Shown here piece by piece: positions 55,078 to 63,930 of a stretch of 64,000 bases of DNA. The position numbers and the translations under genes were made by a program. Origin of the DNA: Variovorax beijingensis. Its GTDB lineage: Bacteria; Pseudomonadota; Gammaproteobacteria; Burkholderiales; Burkholderiaceae_C. Every line of letters begins with the position of its first letter. Position 1 is the first letter of the stretch. The notes beneath the pieces are model-generated. The model was not told where the DNA came from. It did no database searches and was given only the letters and a program-made list of their open reading frames with translations. The stretch lies in contig NZ_VIVL01000017.1 of assembly GCF_007828835.1 (NCBI RefSeq), positions 25,247-89,246 on the forward strand. The letters run 5' to 3'.

Positions 55078-55992
55078 ATGAACCTCTCTGTCGCAGACCT
55101 CACGGCGTTCATGGAAGTTGTGCGCAGCGGGAGCATCAGCCGTGCGGCGCAGCATTTGGGTATCACTCAGCCCTCGGTGTCCAAAGCGATGCGCCGGCTG
55201 GAAGACGAGGTGGGCGTGCAGTTGCTCGAACGGGGGCTGCACGGTGCACGTTTGACGGCCGATGGCGAGATGTTCCTGGAAGCTGCGCGACGTTTTGAGC
55301 TACAGCGCTTCGACCTCACGCGCGCCGCGTCTGAACTGCGCGCGCGACATGCTGGTCTGCTACGCCTCGGCATCACCAGCCCGGCAGCCGACAACACCGC
55401 AGTGATAGCCGCCGCCGAAATGGTGCGCAAACGCCCTGGTCTGAGGCTGCGCCTTCGTGTCGGTAAGTCTGACGCGCTCGATACGGCGGTCGATGACGGC
55501 GAGATTGACTTGGCGGTTGTGCCCTCTTACAAGGGCCAGTCGTTGCAGAGCACGCAGCTCCAACTCGGCGAGGACCACATTCGCGTGGTGGTGCGGCAGG
55601 GGCACCCGCTGACGAAGAAGCCGGTCGTCAGCTTGAACGACCTCACGCCCTACGCGTGGGTGATGGCACCGCCGCGAAGTGCGGCGCGGAGGCATTTTTT
55701 CGCCATTTTCGAACGCAACGGTGTGCCCATGCCGCGCGTGGCAGTCGAGACCGAATACACCTCCGAGGCAGCAATGGGAATCCTGACTTCGACGGACCTC
55801 CTGAGTATCGTGCCGGACTCCGTGGTGCGCAGTTGGCTGGGCAGGGCAACGCCGCTGAGCATTCCCGAACTTGCGGTAAGCCGGACGCTCGTGCTCCTGT
55901 CGCGCCCGGGCGCGCGATGGTCCCCGCTGATGACGGAATTTCGCGAACTGGTGTCGTCGTACTGGCCGAAGGGCCATTCCTCCAATGAATGA
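55078..55992 (+). CDS. LysR family transcriptional regulator of the sulfatase cluster
   Basis: A 304-aa LTTR: DLTAFMEVVRSGSISRAAQHLGITQPSVSKAMRRLEDEVGVQLLERG is the DNA-binding domain; the ligand domain follows (GEIDLAVVPSYKGQ, MGILTSTDLLSIVPDSVV). It is in the same direction as, and 77 bp before, the first sulfatase gene, unlike the usual divergent layout. The start MNLSVADL at 55078 is the first Met of the domain. Confidence 0.9.
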   Translation: MNLSVADLTAFMEVVRSGSISRAAQHLGITQPSVSKAMRRLEDEVGVQLLERGLHGARLTADGEMFLEAARRFELQRFDLTRAASELRARHAGLLRLGITSPAADNTAVIAAAEMVRKRPGLRLRLRVGKSDALDTAVDDGEIDLAVVPSYKGQSLQSTQLQLGEDHIRVVVRQGHPLTKKPVVSLNDLTPYAWVMAPPRSAARRHFFAIFERNGVPMPRVAVETEYTSEAAMGILTSTDLLSIVPDSVVRSWLGRATPLSIPELAVSRTLVLLSRPGARWSPLMTEFRELVSSYWPKGHSSNE

Positions 55993-56069
55993 AATGGTGC
56001 GCGTGATGGAATGATTCGGGCGTGGATCTGGCTGTGCAATGGAATCTTCCAAGTGCAAAAAAGCCATCC

Positions 56070-57389
56070 ATGTCATTGCCAAACATTGTCCTGATCGTCG
56101 CCGACAACCTGGGTTGGGGCGAGCTCGGCTGCTACGGCGGGGGCGCGTTGCGCGGCGCGCCCACGCCGCGCATCGACCATCTGGCCCGCGAGGGCCTGAT
56201 GCTGCAGAACTTCAACGTCGAGAGCGACTGCGTGCCCACGCGCTCGGCGCTGATGACCGGGCGCCATCCAATCCGCACCGGGTGCCTGCAGTCCGTACCG
56301 CCGGGCATGCCGCAGGGGCTCACCCGACGCGAAATCACGCTCGCGCAGTTGCTGTCGTCGCGCGGCTATGCCACGGCGCACTACGGTAAATGGCATCTCG
56401 GTGACATCGAAGGTCGCTATCCCTCGGACCGCGGCTTTGACGAGTGGTACGGCATTCCGCGCACCACGGACGAGAGCCAGTTCACTTCCACCATCGGCTT
56501 CGATGCGAGCGTGGTCGACCTGCCCTACATCATGGAAGGCCGGTGCGGCGAGCCCTCGCGCCAGGTCAAGGTCTACGACCTCGAATCGCGCCGCTCCATC
56601 GACGAAGAACTCGTTGCGCGCTCATGCGATTTCATGCGCCGGCACAGCGAGGCCGGTCAGCCGTTCTTCCTGTACCTGCCAATGGTGCACCTGCACTTCC
56701 CCACGCTGCCGCACCGCGACTTTGCTGGCAGCACGGGCAACGGTGATTTCGCCGACTCCATGGCAGAGATGGACCACCGCGTCGGCCAGATCATCGACGA
56801 AGTCGAGCGCCTGGGGCTGACGGACGACACGCTGTTCATCTTCTGCAGCGACAACGGCCCCGAGTTTCGCGCGCCCTATCGCGGCACGGCCGGGCCGTGG
56901 CGCGGCACATACCACACGGCCATGGAGGGTAGCCTTCGCGTGCCATTCATCGCGCGCTGGCCGGGGCGAATCGAGCCAGGCCGCATCAGCAATGAGATCG
57001 TGCATGTGACGGATGTGTTCGCAACGCTGGCGAAGGTTGCAGGAGGTGAGCTTCCTGCCGACCGCCCGATCGACGGGGTGAATCAACTTCCCTTCATGCT
57101 CGGCGAGCCCAAATCATCGCGCGAAGGTTTCCCGTTCTTCATCAAGAACGAATTGCGCGCACTGAAATGGCGCGATTGGAAACTGCACTTCTACTGGGAG
57201 CCCGAGGTCAACGAGGGCAAGGGCAAGCTCGAGTCGCCTTACCTGTTCAACATCATCCGTGACCCCAAGGAAGAGACCGACGTGCTCGTCTTCAATACAT
57301 GGGTGATGGGGCCGATGCTGCGAATGCTGAAGGTGTTCAACGACAGCTGTCAGCAGTTTCCAAATACGCCGCCCGGTGCCCCGGACTGA
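56070..57389 (+). CDS. Cysteine-type sulfatase, cytoplasmic (1)
   Basis: A 439-aa arylsulfatase-family hydrolase. The formylglycine motif is CVPTR (residues 54-58), followed by SALMTGRH; metal-site residues appear in IVADNLGWGELG and FCSDNGPE, with GKWHLGD supplying Lys/His. Asn replaces the second Asp of the usual ADDLG, a variant I know from other arylsulfatases. No signal peptide is present, so it should act in the cytoplasm; the Cys needs conversion by a formylglycine-generating enzyme not in the window. A GTG at 56022 could extend it by 16 residues. Confidence 0.9.
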   Translation: MSLPNIVLIVADNLGWGELGCYGGGALRGAPTPRIDHLAREGLMLQNFNVESDCVPTRSALMTGRHPIRTGCLQSVPPGMPQGLTRREITLAQLLSSRGYATAHYGKWHLGDIEGRYPSDRGFDEWYGIPRTTDESQFTSTIGFDASVVDLPYIMEGRCGEPSRQVKVYDLESRRSIDEELVARSCDFMRRHSEAGQPFFLYLPMVHLHFPTLPHRDFAGSTGNGDFADSMAEMDHRVGQIIDEVERLGLTDDTLFIFCSDNGPEFRAPYRGTAGPWRGTYHTAMEGSLRVPFIARWPGRIEPGRISNEIVHVTDVFATLAKVAGGELPADRPIDGVNQLPFMLGEPKSSREGFPFFIKNELRALKWRDWKLHFYWEPEVNEGKGKLESPYLFNIIRDPKEETDVLVFNTWVMGPMLRMLKVFNDSCQQFPNTPPGAPD

Positions 57390-57441
57390 GCGCCAGCCTC
57401 CCCTCTCTTAAACGCCAATCGACCAGACAGGAGAATTGATC

Positions 57442-58413
57442 ATGTCGTTCCGCTTTTCACGCCGTCTTTTTGTCCTCGCAGGCCTCGTTTCCGGTCTGTA
57501 CGTGCAAACCGCTGCAGCCCAGGACAAGCCTTGGCCAACGGCCAAACCCATTACCTGGATCGTGGGATTCGTGCCTGGCGGCTCGGTCGATGTGCTCACG
57601 CGCGCCATGGCCAAGGCGGTGTCCGATAAAGTCGGGCAGACCATCGTCATCGACAATCGGCCGGGTGCGTCGGGCGCCCTGGCGCTGCAGGCGGCGGCCC
57701 GCGCCTCCAAAGACGGCTACACGCTCGTAACTGTCCCCGGCCCGGTGGTTTATGGGCAACGCCAGCCCGAGATCGGCAAGGAACTGGCGGCCGTCGCGCT
57801 CATGTCGCAGGGCCCGATCGTCTTGGTTGGCAAGGCGGCCGGCGCGCCGGCCAACCTTTCCGAACTGATCCAAGCCATGAAGAAGGCGCCGACGCTGTGG
57901 AACTTCGCGAGCTCGGGTACCGGCACCGGTCAGCACCTGGCCGGCGAGCTCTTCAACTCCATGGCCGGCACCGAAATGGTCCACATTCCCTACAAGGGCG
58001 GTGGCCAGGCGGTAACAGACATCATCGGCGGCCAGACCGGTCTGGGCATGCTGGGCGTGACACCCGTTCTCGCGCACATCAAGTCAGGCCAGCTCAGGGC
58101 CTACGCGGTGACGACGACCTTCCGCATACCGGGCCTGCCGGATGTGCCAACGATGGAAGAGGCCGGACTCAAGGGTTACGAGGCGACGCAATACTTTGTA
58201 GCCGCGATGCCCGCAGGCGTGGACGCGCGCATCGTCGCGCGACTCAACGTCGCCATTGAGGAGGCCAGCCGCATGCCTGAGGTGGTGAGCGCGCTGAACG
58301 CAGGCGGTCAGGTGGCCACCAAGCTTTCGCCCGCGGAGGCCCAGAAATTCGTTGTGAAAAGCCTCGCGAAATTCGACGCCGTGGCGAAGAAAGCCAACAT
58401 CACGCTCAACTAG
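57442..58413 (+). CDS. Bug-type substrate-binding protein of the sulfatase cluster
   Basis: A 323-aa periplasmic protein: signal peptide (RRLFVLAGLVSGLYVQTAAAQ), then PITWIVGFVPGGSVDVLTRAMA, IVIDNRPGASGALALQAAA, SGTGTGQHLAGELF, IPYKGGGQAVTDIIGGQTG. ACAGGAGAA before the ATG is a good ribosome site. It lies between the two sulfatase genes (52 and 13 bp gaps), so it probably captures their substrate or a product. No tctAB partner genes accompany it. Confidence 0.92.
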   Translation: MSFRFSRRLFVLAGLVSGLYVQTAAAQDKPWPTAKPITWIVGFVPGGSVDVLTRAMAKAVSDKVGQTIVIDNRPGASGALALQAAARASKDGYTLVTVPGPVVYGQRQPEIGKELAAVALMSQGPIVLVGKAAGAPANLSELIQAMKKAPTLWNFASSGTGTGQHLAGELFNSMAGTEMVHIPYKGGGQAVTDIIGGQTGLGMLGVTPVLAHIKSGQLRAYAVTTTFRIPGLPDVPTMEEAGLKGYEATQYFVAAMPAGVDARIVARLNVAIEEASRMPEVVSALNAGGQVATKLSPAEAQKFVVKSLAKFDAVAKKANITLN

Positions 58414-58426
58414 GGCCCGATCGGCA

Positions 58427-59755
58427 ATGCGCTCTGAACGCCCCAACTTCGTGTTCATCCTCGCCGACGATCTCGGCTATGCCGACCTGGGCTGCACGGG
58501 CGCGCGGGATGCGGGTAACCAGCCGGCGGACGTGTCGCCGCACCTGGACCGTATGGCACGCGAAGGCATGCGCTTCACGCGTGCCTATGCCAATTCACCG
58601 GTTTGCTCGCCCACCCGCTTCGCGCTGGCCACCGGCCGCTGGCAGTACCGGTTGCGTGGTGGCGCCGAAGAGCCTTTGCCCACCGTCATGCACGACAAAG
58701 TGCTGGGCCTGCCGCCCCAGCACCCAACGTTGCCCTCGCTGCTGGGCGCGGCCGGCTACGCCACAGCGTTGGTCGGCAAGTGGCACCTCGGCTATCCGCC
58801 GGCGTTCTCGCCACGGGCCTCCGGCTACCAGGAATTCTTCGGCTTCCACGCAGGCGGCAACGACTATTTCGAACATTGCGACCCACGTGGCCGCGCCGAC
58901 TTATGGGAAAACGAAGCGCCGGTACAAAGAGCCGGTTATCTCACCGACTTGCTGAGCCGGCGCGCAGTCGACTTCGTTGAACGGCAAGCCGCGGACAGAC
59001 CCTTCCTGCTAAGCCTGCACTACAGTGCGCCACACTGGCCCTGGCTCACACGCGACGACGCCGATGAAGCGTTGCGCATCGCGGGCGTGGGCAAACATCT
59101 GGATGGTGGATCAATCGCCACCTACCAGCGCATGATCCATCACATGGACGAAGGCATCGGATGGGTTCTCGATGCTCTGGCCAGGAAGGGTGCCGCAGAC
59201 AACACACTCGTTGTCTTCACCAGCGACAACGGAGGCGAGCGCTTCTCCAACAACTGGCCTTTCGTGGGCCAGAAAATGGACTTGCTCGAAGGCGGCATCC
59301 GCGTGCCCCTGATCGCACGCTGGCCGGCGCGCATCGCGTCATCCACCTTGCACAACGTACCCAACCTGACGATGGACTGGACGGCCACGATGCTCGACGC
59401 TGCTGGCGTCGCAGCACATCCGGACTACCCTCTCGATGGAAAGAGCTTGCTATCAGTGCTGGACGATCCTCATGCGCATATGCCGCGCGACCTGTTCTGG
59501 CGCATGAAGCATCGGACCCAGCGCGCGGTGATTCGCGGCGACTGGAAATGGCTGAGCATTGAAGGAAACGAGTTCCTCTTCAACCTCGGTCATGACGCAC
59601 GGGAGCGCGCCAACCTCAAGAACCGTTATCCCACGATGGCCAATGAGCTCCGAAGTGCGTGGCAAGCCTGGGATGGCAGCATGCCATCCATTCCGCCCGA
59701 CGCCCAAGCTCACCTAGTCTTTACCGAACGGGAGATTCCGAGGGCGAGCTTTTAG
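58427..59755 (+). CDS. Cysteine-type sulfatase, cytoplasmic (2)
   Basis: A 442-aa sulfatase with the formylglycine motif CSPTR (residues 60-64) and metal-site segments FILADDLGYADLG and VFTSDNGGERFSNN, plus GKWHLGYPP. No signal peptide. It differs clearly from sulfatase 1, so the pair probably acts on different positions or substrates. Starts 13 bp after the Bug gene; its 3' end overlaps the trbB remnant by 4 bp. Confidence 0.9.
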   Translation: MRSERPNFVFILADDLGYADLGCTGARDAGNQPADVSPHLDRMAREGMRFTRAYANSPVCSPTRFALATGRWQYRLRGGAEEPLPTVMHDKVLGLPPQHPTLPSLLGAAGYATALVGKWHLGYPPAFSPRASGYQEFFGFHAGGNDYFEHCDPRGRADLWENEAPVQRAGYLTDLLSRRAVDFVERQAADRPFLLSLHYSAPHWPWLTRDDADEALRIAGVGKHLDGGSIATYQRMIHHMDEGIGWVLDALARKGAADNTLVVFTSDNGGERFSNNWPFVGQKMDLLEGGIRVPLIARWPARIASSTLHNVPNLTMDWTATMLDAAGVAAHPDYPLDGKSLLSVLDDPHAHMPRDLFWRMKHRTQRAVIRGDWKWLSIEGNEFLFNLGHDARERANLKNRYPTMANELRSAWQAWDGSMPSIPPDAQAHLVFTEREIPRASF

Positions 59756-60120
59756 CTTTCGACGCGGCGCTTGCGGCCACGCCCGGCGATGTGGATGACG
59801 ACGTTCACCGCTTCGGCGATCAACGCGCGGGGCGGATTCACCGCCACTTCGAGAATCAGTTGCTCCACGCGCGGCAGCGCGCCCAAGGCGGAACCGGCGT
59901 GGATCGTGGCGATGCCACCGGGGTGGCCGGTGCCCCACGCCTTGATGAGATCCAGCGCCTCGCCGCCGCGCATTGCAGTTCGATGGTGTCTTCGAGCACC
60001 AGCACGCGGTCGCCGGTGGCGGCGATCTCGGCCAGCAAGGCATTGGCGAGCGTGGTCTTGCCCGTACTGGTGCCGCTCGCGATCAGGATGTTCTGCCGCT
60101 CGCGTACCGCGCGGCGCAGG
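59752..60120 (-). pseudogene. trbB: trbB conjugation ATPase remnant with internal deletion
   Basis: From 60120 the minus strand reads LRRAVRERQNILIASGTSTG then KTTLANALLAEIAATGDRVL up to EDTIELQC: the Walker A part of TrbB, the type IV secretion ATPase of conjugation. After LQCA it jumps, with a change of frame, to RGGEALDLIKAWGTGHPGGI and on to the normal C-terminus (AEAVNVVIHIAGRGRKRRVES). About 35 residues between are missing, including the Walker B part, and the N-terminal half is gone, cut at the GST gene. Non-functional relic of a Tn4371-like element. Confidence 0.85.
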
Positions 60121-60792
60121 CTAAGCGGCAGCGATCAGCGCTCCTTGTTGGCGGAGATGCGTTTGGAAACGATCGGCATAGTCTCCGACAACGGCATCCC
60201 TTACGCTGGAGCGCGCCTCAAGCGCCTCACGCCAAGCCGAAATGCGCGGAAGACCGTCGAAAATCTGGTGTGCGACAGCTGCGTCGATACTCTCGAAGTA
60301 ACGGAAAAGCGGGGCATAAACCGCATCAACCATTCCAAAGGCCGAGCCATCGAAGAACGGCCCCACGCCTATTTCTGACTCCAGTTTGCCGAGCCGTTCG
60401 CGAAATGCGGTGCGCTTGGCATCTGCGGTCGCAGAGTCACGAGCGTGGAGAAACTGCCAGGCTTCAGCTAGAGTCTGCGACGCGAACTCGATCCACGCGC
60501 GATTCCGTGCGCGAGCTAACGCATCAACGGGGTACATCGGCGCGCCGCCTTGGGTTTCGTCGAGGTACTCGCAGATGACCATGCTTTCGAACAGGATCGC
60601 ATCTTCCGCATTGTCCTGGCGCACCTTGAGCACGGGGACCTTGCCGGTTGGCGAAACTGCCAGGAACCAGTCTGGCTTGGCTGATAAGTCGACATTTACC
60701 CGATCGAATTGGATACCCTTTTCAAGAAGCACAATCGCGGCGCGCTGTACGAATGGGCATAGTGGGTGGCTTATTAGCGTAAGAGCGTTCAT
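60121..60792 (-). CDS. Glutathione S-transferase
   Basis: A 223-aa GST: thioredoxin-like N-terminal domain (TLISHPLCPFVQRAAIVLLEKGIQFDRVNVDLSAKPDWF, with SPTGKVPVLKV and ESMVICEYLDE for glutathione binding) and a helical C-terminal domain. Cys in PLCPF suggests an omega/beta-like active site. The ATG at 60792 was chosen over an upstream TTG. It follows the SDR gene after a 178-bp gap and abuts the trbB remnant at its 3' end. Confidence 0.9.
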   Translation of the reverse strand: MNALTLISHPLCPFVQRAAIVLLEKGIQFDRVNVDLSAKPDWFLAVSPTGKVPVLKVRQDNAEDAILFESMVICEYLDETQGGAPMYPVDALARARNRAWIEFASQTLAEAWQFLHARDSATADAKRTAFRERLGKLESEIGVGPFFDGSAFGMVDAVYAPLFRYFESIDAAVAHQIFDGLPRISAWREALEARSSVRDAVVGDYADRFQTHLRQQGALIAAA

Positions 60793-60970
60793 TGCTTTTA
60801 GTGGCTCTGGATGGTTTATCAAGCGGAAACAGCGGCAGAGGTTTCCCGCATACCGCTGTTTGCACGGTCTGGATTGGACTAGTTCGTCGCTAAGTGCTGA
60901 GGCGGGCGTTCAGTACCTAATTAACTCAGCCCAGGCGATGTTGCATTCGCGCAATTTTTGAGCTGCGCGC

Positions 60971-61723
60971 TTAGCCATTCAGCAGGCGGCCGCCATCAAG
61001 AACGATTTCAGAGCCGACCGTCCAGCGCGACTCGTCGGATGCCAGATACAGCACTGCTTTGGCCACCTCGTCGGAGGTACCGAAGCGCCCAAGCGGAATG
61101 GTTGCCGCGATCTCTTTGTTAAGCTGCTCGCGATAAGCTTCCGGAATACCGAGCTTGTCGTAAAGCGGAGTCTCGACGGGGCCAGGGCTCACTGCGTTGA
61201 CACGGATGCCTCGGCCCAGCAATTCGGTCGAGAGCGTCTTCGACATGTTCAGCAATGCGGCCTTCGTTGCGGCATACACGGACGAGCGATCTGCGCCTGC
61301 ATGCGCGCTTACGGAAGTAGTCAACACAACGGAAGCAGGATTTGCGAAGACCGGCAACAGCGCCTGCATCAGGAAGTACGGCCCTTTGACGTTGATGTCG
61401 AAAGAACGGTCGAACATATCTTCCGTCCATTCCTCAATGGGCAGCCAGACGGACACGCCGGCATTGAGGAAGGCAACGTCGAGTTGGCCGTAGTGTTCCT
61501 TGATGACTTGTGCCAGCTCCTTTTGTGCTGCAACGCTGGCCGAGTCGGCGCGCAGCACCGGCACTTCCGGGCCCAATTCGGCCTGGGCCTTTGCAATCGA
61601 ATCGGGGTTGACACCCGTTACGATCACGCGAGCACCCTCCGCCAGGAACTGCTTTGCCGTTTCCAGCCCGATGCCACTGGTGCCGCCAGTGATGAGAGTA
61701 CGTTTACCTTGCAAGCGCGACAT
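60971..61723 (-). CDS. Short-chain dehydrogenase/reductase
   Basis: A 250-aa classical SDR. Cofactor motif TGGTSGIGLETA, NAG in FLNAGVSVW, catalytic Ser in TTSVSAHAG and YxxxK in YAATKAAL, then NAVSPGPVETPLYDKLG. Likely NADP-dependent, since a basic residue is lacking but no Asp follows strand 2. The ATG at 61723 follows CGGAGAA. Divergent from a LysR gene with a shared palindromic operator, a pairing common for inducible detoxifying reductases. Confidence 0.92.
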   Translation of the reverse strand: MSRLQGKRTLITGGTSGIGLETAKQFLAEGARVIVTGVNPDSIAKAQAELGPEVPVLRADSASVAAQKELAQVIKEHYGQLDVAFLNAGVSVWLPIEEWTEDMFDRSFDINVKGPYFLMQALLPVFANPASVVLTTSVSAHAGADRSSVYAATKAALLNMSKTLSTELLGRGIRVNAVSPGPVETPLYDKLGIPEAYREQLNKEIAATIPLGRFGTSDEVAKAVLYLASDESRWTVGSEIVLDGGRLLNG

Positions 61724-61814
61724 TTGAATTCTCCGGTGAATGACGACCACCGCGGTCGACATGGAGAAATATGCGCTTATGGCCCGCAGCAGATAAGACT
61801 GCCTATTCGCATAT

Positions 61815-61839
61815 AATTCATGCAGATTTGGCATGAATT
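61815..61839. promoter_or_regulatory. Inverted repeat in the SDR-lysR divergent promoter
   Basis: AATTCATGC-AGATTTG-GCATGAATT: perfect 9-bp arms around a 7-bp centre, containing the T-N11-A core typical of LysR binding sites. It lies 12 bp before the lysR GTG, where a bound regulator could repress itself and activate the SDR gene. Binding is inferred. Confidence 0.7.
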
Positions 61840-61850
61840 AAGGTGGAGAA

Positions 61851-62759
61851 GTGGACCGATTTCTTTTGATGACGTGCTTCGCGCGTGCTGTAGAGACCGG
61901 GAGCTTTTCGGCGGCAGGGCGCGATCTAGGGCTGGGGCAACCCAATGTAAGCCGCTATGTAGCGGCTCTGGAGGATCATTTGCAGACGCGCTTGCTGCAC
62001 CGGTCTACGCGGAAGCTGTCCTTGACGCCGGAGGGCGAACGCTACTATGCGGACATCCGGCGCATCCTGGATGCGGTGGATGAATCCGAATCGTCCTTCA
62101 GGAACAACGTCGAGCCATCGGGACTCTTGCGCGTAGCCTGTCCGACAGCTCTCGCACACGCGTTTGTGCTGCCGCATGTGCCGGCCTTTTTGGAGCGCTA
62201 CCCTCAATTGATCTTGGATCTCCAACTCAACGATCGATACGTAGACCTAGTCAATGAAGGTACCGAACTCGCCATTCGCATAGGACAGCTGGAGGACAGC
62301 ACCTTGCGCGCCCGGCGTCTTGGATGGTACGACCGGGTCTTCGTCGCCAGCAAGGACTACTTGGCTAAACGCGGAGTTCCGCAGACCCCGGATGATCTAC
62401 GCGACCACGATTGCATCGTCTACACCTTACTGTCGTCCGGGGCGACCTGGCGATTCCGTGACGCGGACATTCCGATTGCCGGCAGGCTCAGGGTCAACTC
62501 GCCAGACGCTGTGAGTACGGCGGTCTCGGCAGGCCTGGGTGTGGCGCATGGACCTGCGTGGCTGTTTGAGGGCGGGCTGAACAGCGGGAGATTACAGTTC
62601 ATTCTCACCAACCATGCGGCTCCCCCAGTCCCCGTGCAGATGGTTTATGTCGCCAATAGACTGCTCCCCACGCGGGCTATCGTGTTCATGGATTTTATAG
62701 CTGACGTGTTTTCAAAGATTCCAGCCTTGAACGGCAGCGCCCCTGTGCCGACTCTATAA
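61851..62759 (+). CDS. LysR family transcriptional regulator (divergent from SDR)
   Basis: A 302-aa LTTR of the CrgA/AphB-like group: LLMTCFARAVETGSFSAAGRDLGLGQPNVSRYVAALEDHLQTRLLHRSTRKLSLTPEG, then a ligand domain (DLVNEGTELAIRIGQLEDSTL, VSAGLGVAHGPAWLF). The GTG start at 61851 follows GGTGGAGAA. Probably controls the divergent SDR gene and itself through the palindrome. Confidence 0.92.
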   Translation: MDRFLLMTCFARAVETGSFSAAGRDLGLGQPNVSRYVAALEDHLQTRLLHRSTRKLSLTPEGERYYADIRRILDAVDESESSFRNNVEPSGLLRVACPTALAHAFVLPHVPAFLERYPQLILDLQLNDRYVDLVNEGTELAIRIGQLEDSTLRARRLGWYDRVFVASKDYLAKRGVPQTPDDLRDHDCIVYTLLSSGATWRFRDADIPIAGRLRVNSPDAVSTAVSAGLGVAHGPAWLFEGGLNSGRLQFILTNHAAPPVPVQMVYVANRLLPTRAIVFMDFIADVFSKIPALNGSAPVPTL

Positions 62760-63475
62760 GACGCGACGACAAAACGTGACCTCTCGCGCTCTTGCCTAAG
62801 GCTACGATTAGCCGATAGACATTCCGCGCTGTCGCCCGATCTCCCAAGAGACGCAGTCGCCGCGCACAGTTGCAGGTGCGATGTCAACTCCACGGACACC
62901 CCACCCAGGCGCTGCGCGTCGCGTGGGCAGTGACGACTGCCTGCGGGTCGCGCCCTTCTCTGCCCCGGTCTTGCTCAATCGCGAGGTGATGATCGGTGCG
63001 GTATAGGCCATCGCTCACCAGCGCGGCGATGTTCCTGTCGGCGGCGCGCAGGTCCCGGCCGCCCCCTTTACCTCCACCACCCGAAGGACCTGATTTCACT
63101 CCACTCGATCATCAACAGGCCACCCAAACCCGCGTGGTTAAAGGACTTGGCTGTGATCGACATGGGTCTTTACCGTCGTTTTTACCGTCAGAAGCGCAGA
63201 TCTTTTGCTGGCGCGGGAGATGGAGCGATTTGCAGGGAAGCGACGTTTTCGACTTCATTGTCAACCGACTGACATCATACCGAGCAAGGACCAAAACTTC
63301 AGCCTGGGCACGGTAGTGCGATCCAAATTGCGAGAACAGCCATCATCGGGGCATCCAAGCAAGTCGGTTTCGGAACTTGCTCCAGATGAATTGGACAAGA
63401 TTTACTCCTCAGAAGGAGTTGGTCTGCGCCGGAGCACATGGCTGAGGGACAAGGCGTCCCCAATCAGCCAGTGGC
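62760..63475. other. 716-bp region of decayed accessory DNA
   Basis: No intact gene is supported. Open stretches on both strands are short and unlike known families. The region contains repeat copy 2 (63097-63178). It separates the LysR gene from an SDR remnant and looks like mobile-element debris. Confidence 0.6.
63097..63178 (+). repeat. Imperfect direct repeat, copy 2
   Basis: Matches 54664-54746 in the same orientation over about 82 bp. The + strand reads INRPPKPAWLKDLAVIDMG then LYRR. Shared words include CCCAAACCCGC and TGGTTAAAGGACTTGG. It marks the right part of the accessory region, about 8.4 kb from copy 1. Confidence 0.85.
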
Positions 63476-63930
63476 TCAGTAGCGCTCGCCGACCAGATCT
63501 TCGCTCTTGCGCCACAGTTCAGCCGCTCGTGCTGCATCCAGGGCATAGGCGCGATAGCCTCCCGAGAAGCCCATCGTCTTGCGGTGCCTTGAACTCGGCC
63601 GCGACATGGCAATCCTCGCAGTACCTGCCGCCGACCTCGTCGCTGGAGGCGGTGAAAGCCGCCCAGACCGACGTCGCTGCGCCTTGAGGAATCGTTTTCG
63701 GTTCGAACGGTGGCAGCCTCTGCTGGGCACGGGAGGCGTTGAGACCTGCCATCCAGCCCTTCAGCATCTCGACATCGACGTTGCGGGTCAGACCCGTGTT
63801 GATCACGCCTGGATGGACCGCGACAGCGCGGATGCCCCGATCCTTGTGGCGGCGGTCGAACTCGACGGCAAAAAGCGCATTTGCGGTCTTCGACTGGCCA
63901 TAGGCGTAAGCGCGCGGTGATCCCGTCTTG
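63476..63930 (-). pseudogene. SDR-family oxidoreductase remnant, 5'-truncated and frameshifted
   Basis: From about 63930 leftward the minus strand reads RAYAYGQSKTANALFAVEFD (the YxxxK part of an SDR), VAVHPGVINTGLTRNVDVEM and ...VGGRYCEDCHVAAEFKAP. Near 63575-63590 the frame shifts and resumes as MGFSGGYRAYALDAARAAEL to WRKSEDLVGERY and a stop at 63476, the normal end of retinol-dehydrogenase-like SDRs. A stop just upstream of RAYAYG and the lack of a Rossmann nucleotide motif before the window edge suggest the 5' half is lost. The frameshift could also be a sequencing error. Confidence 0.75.
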
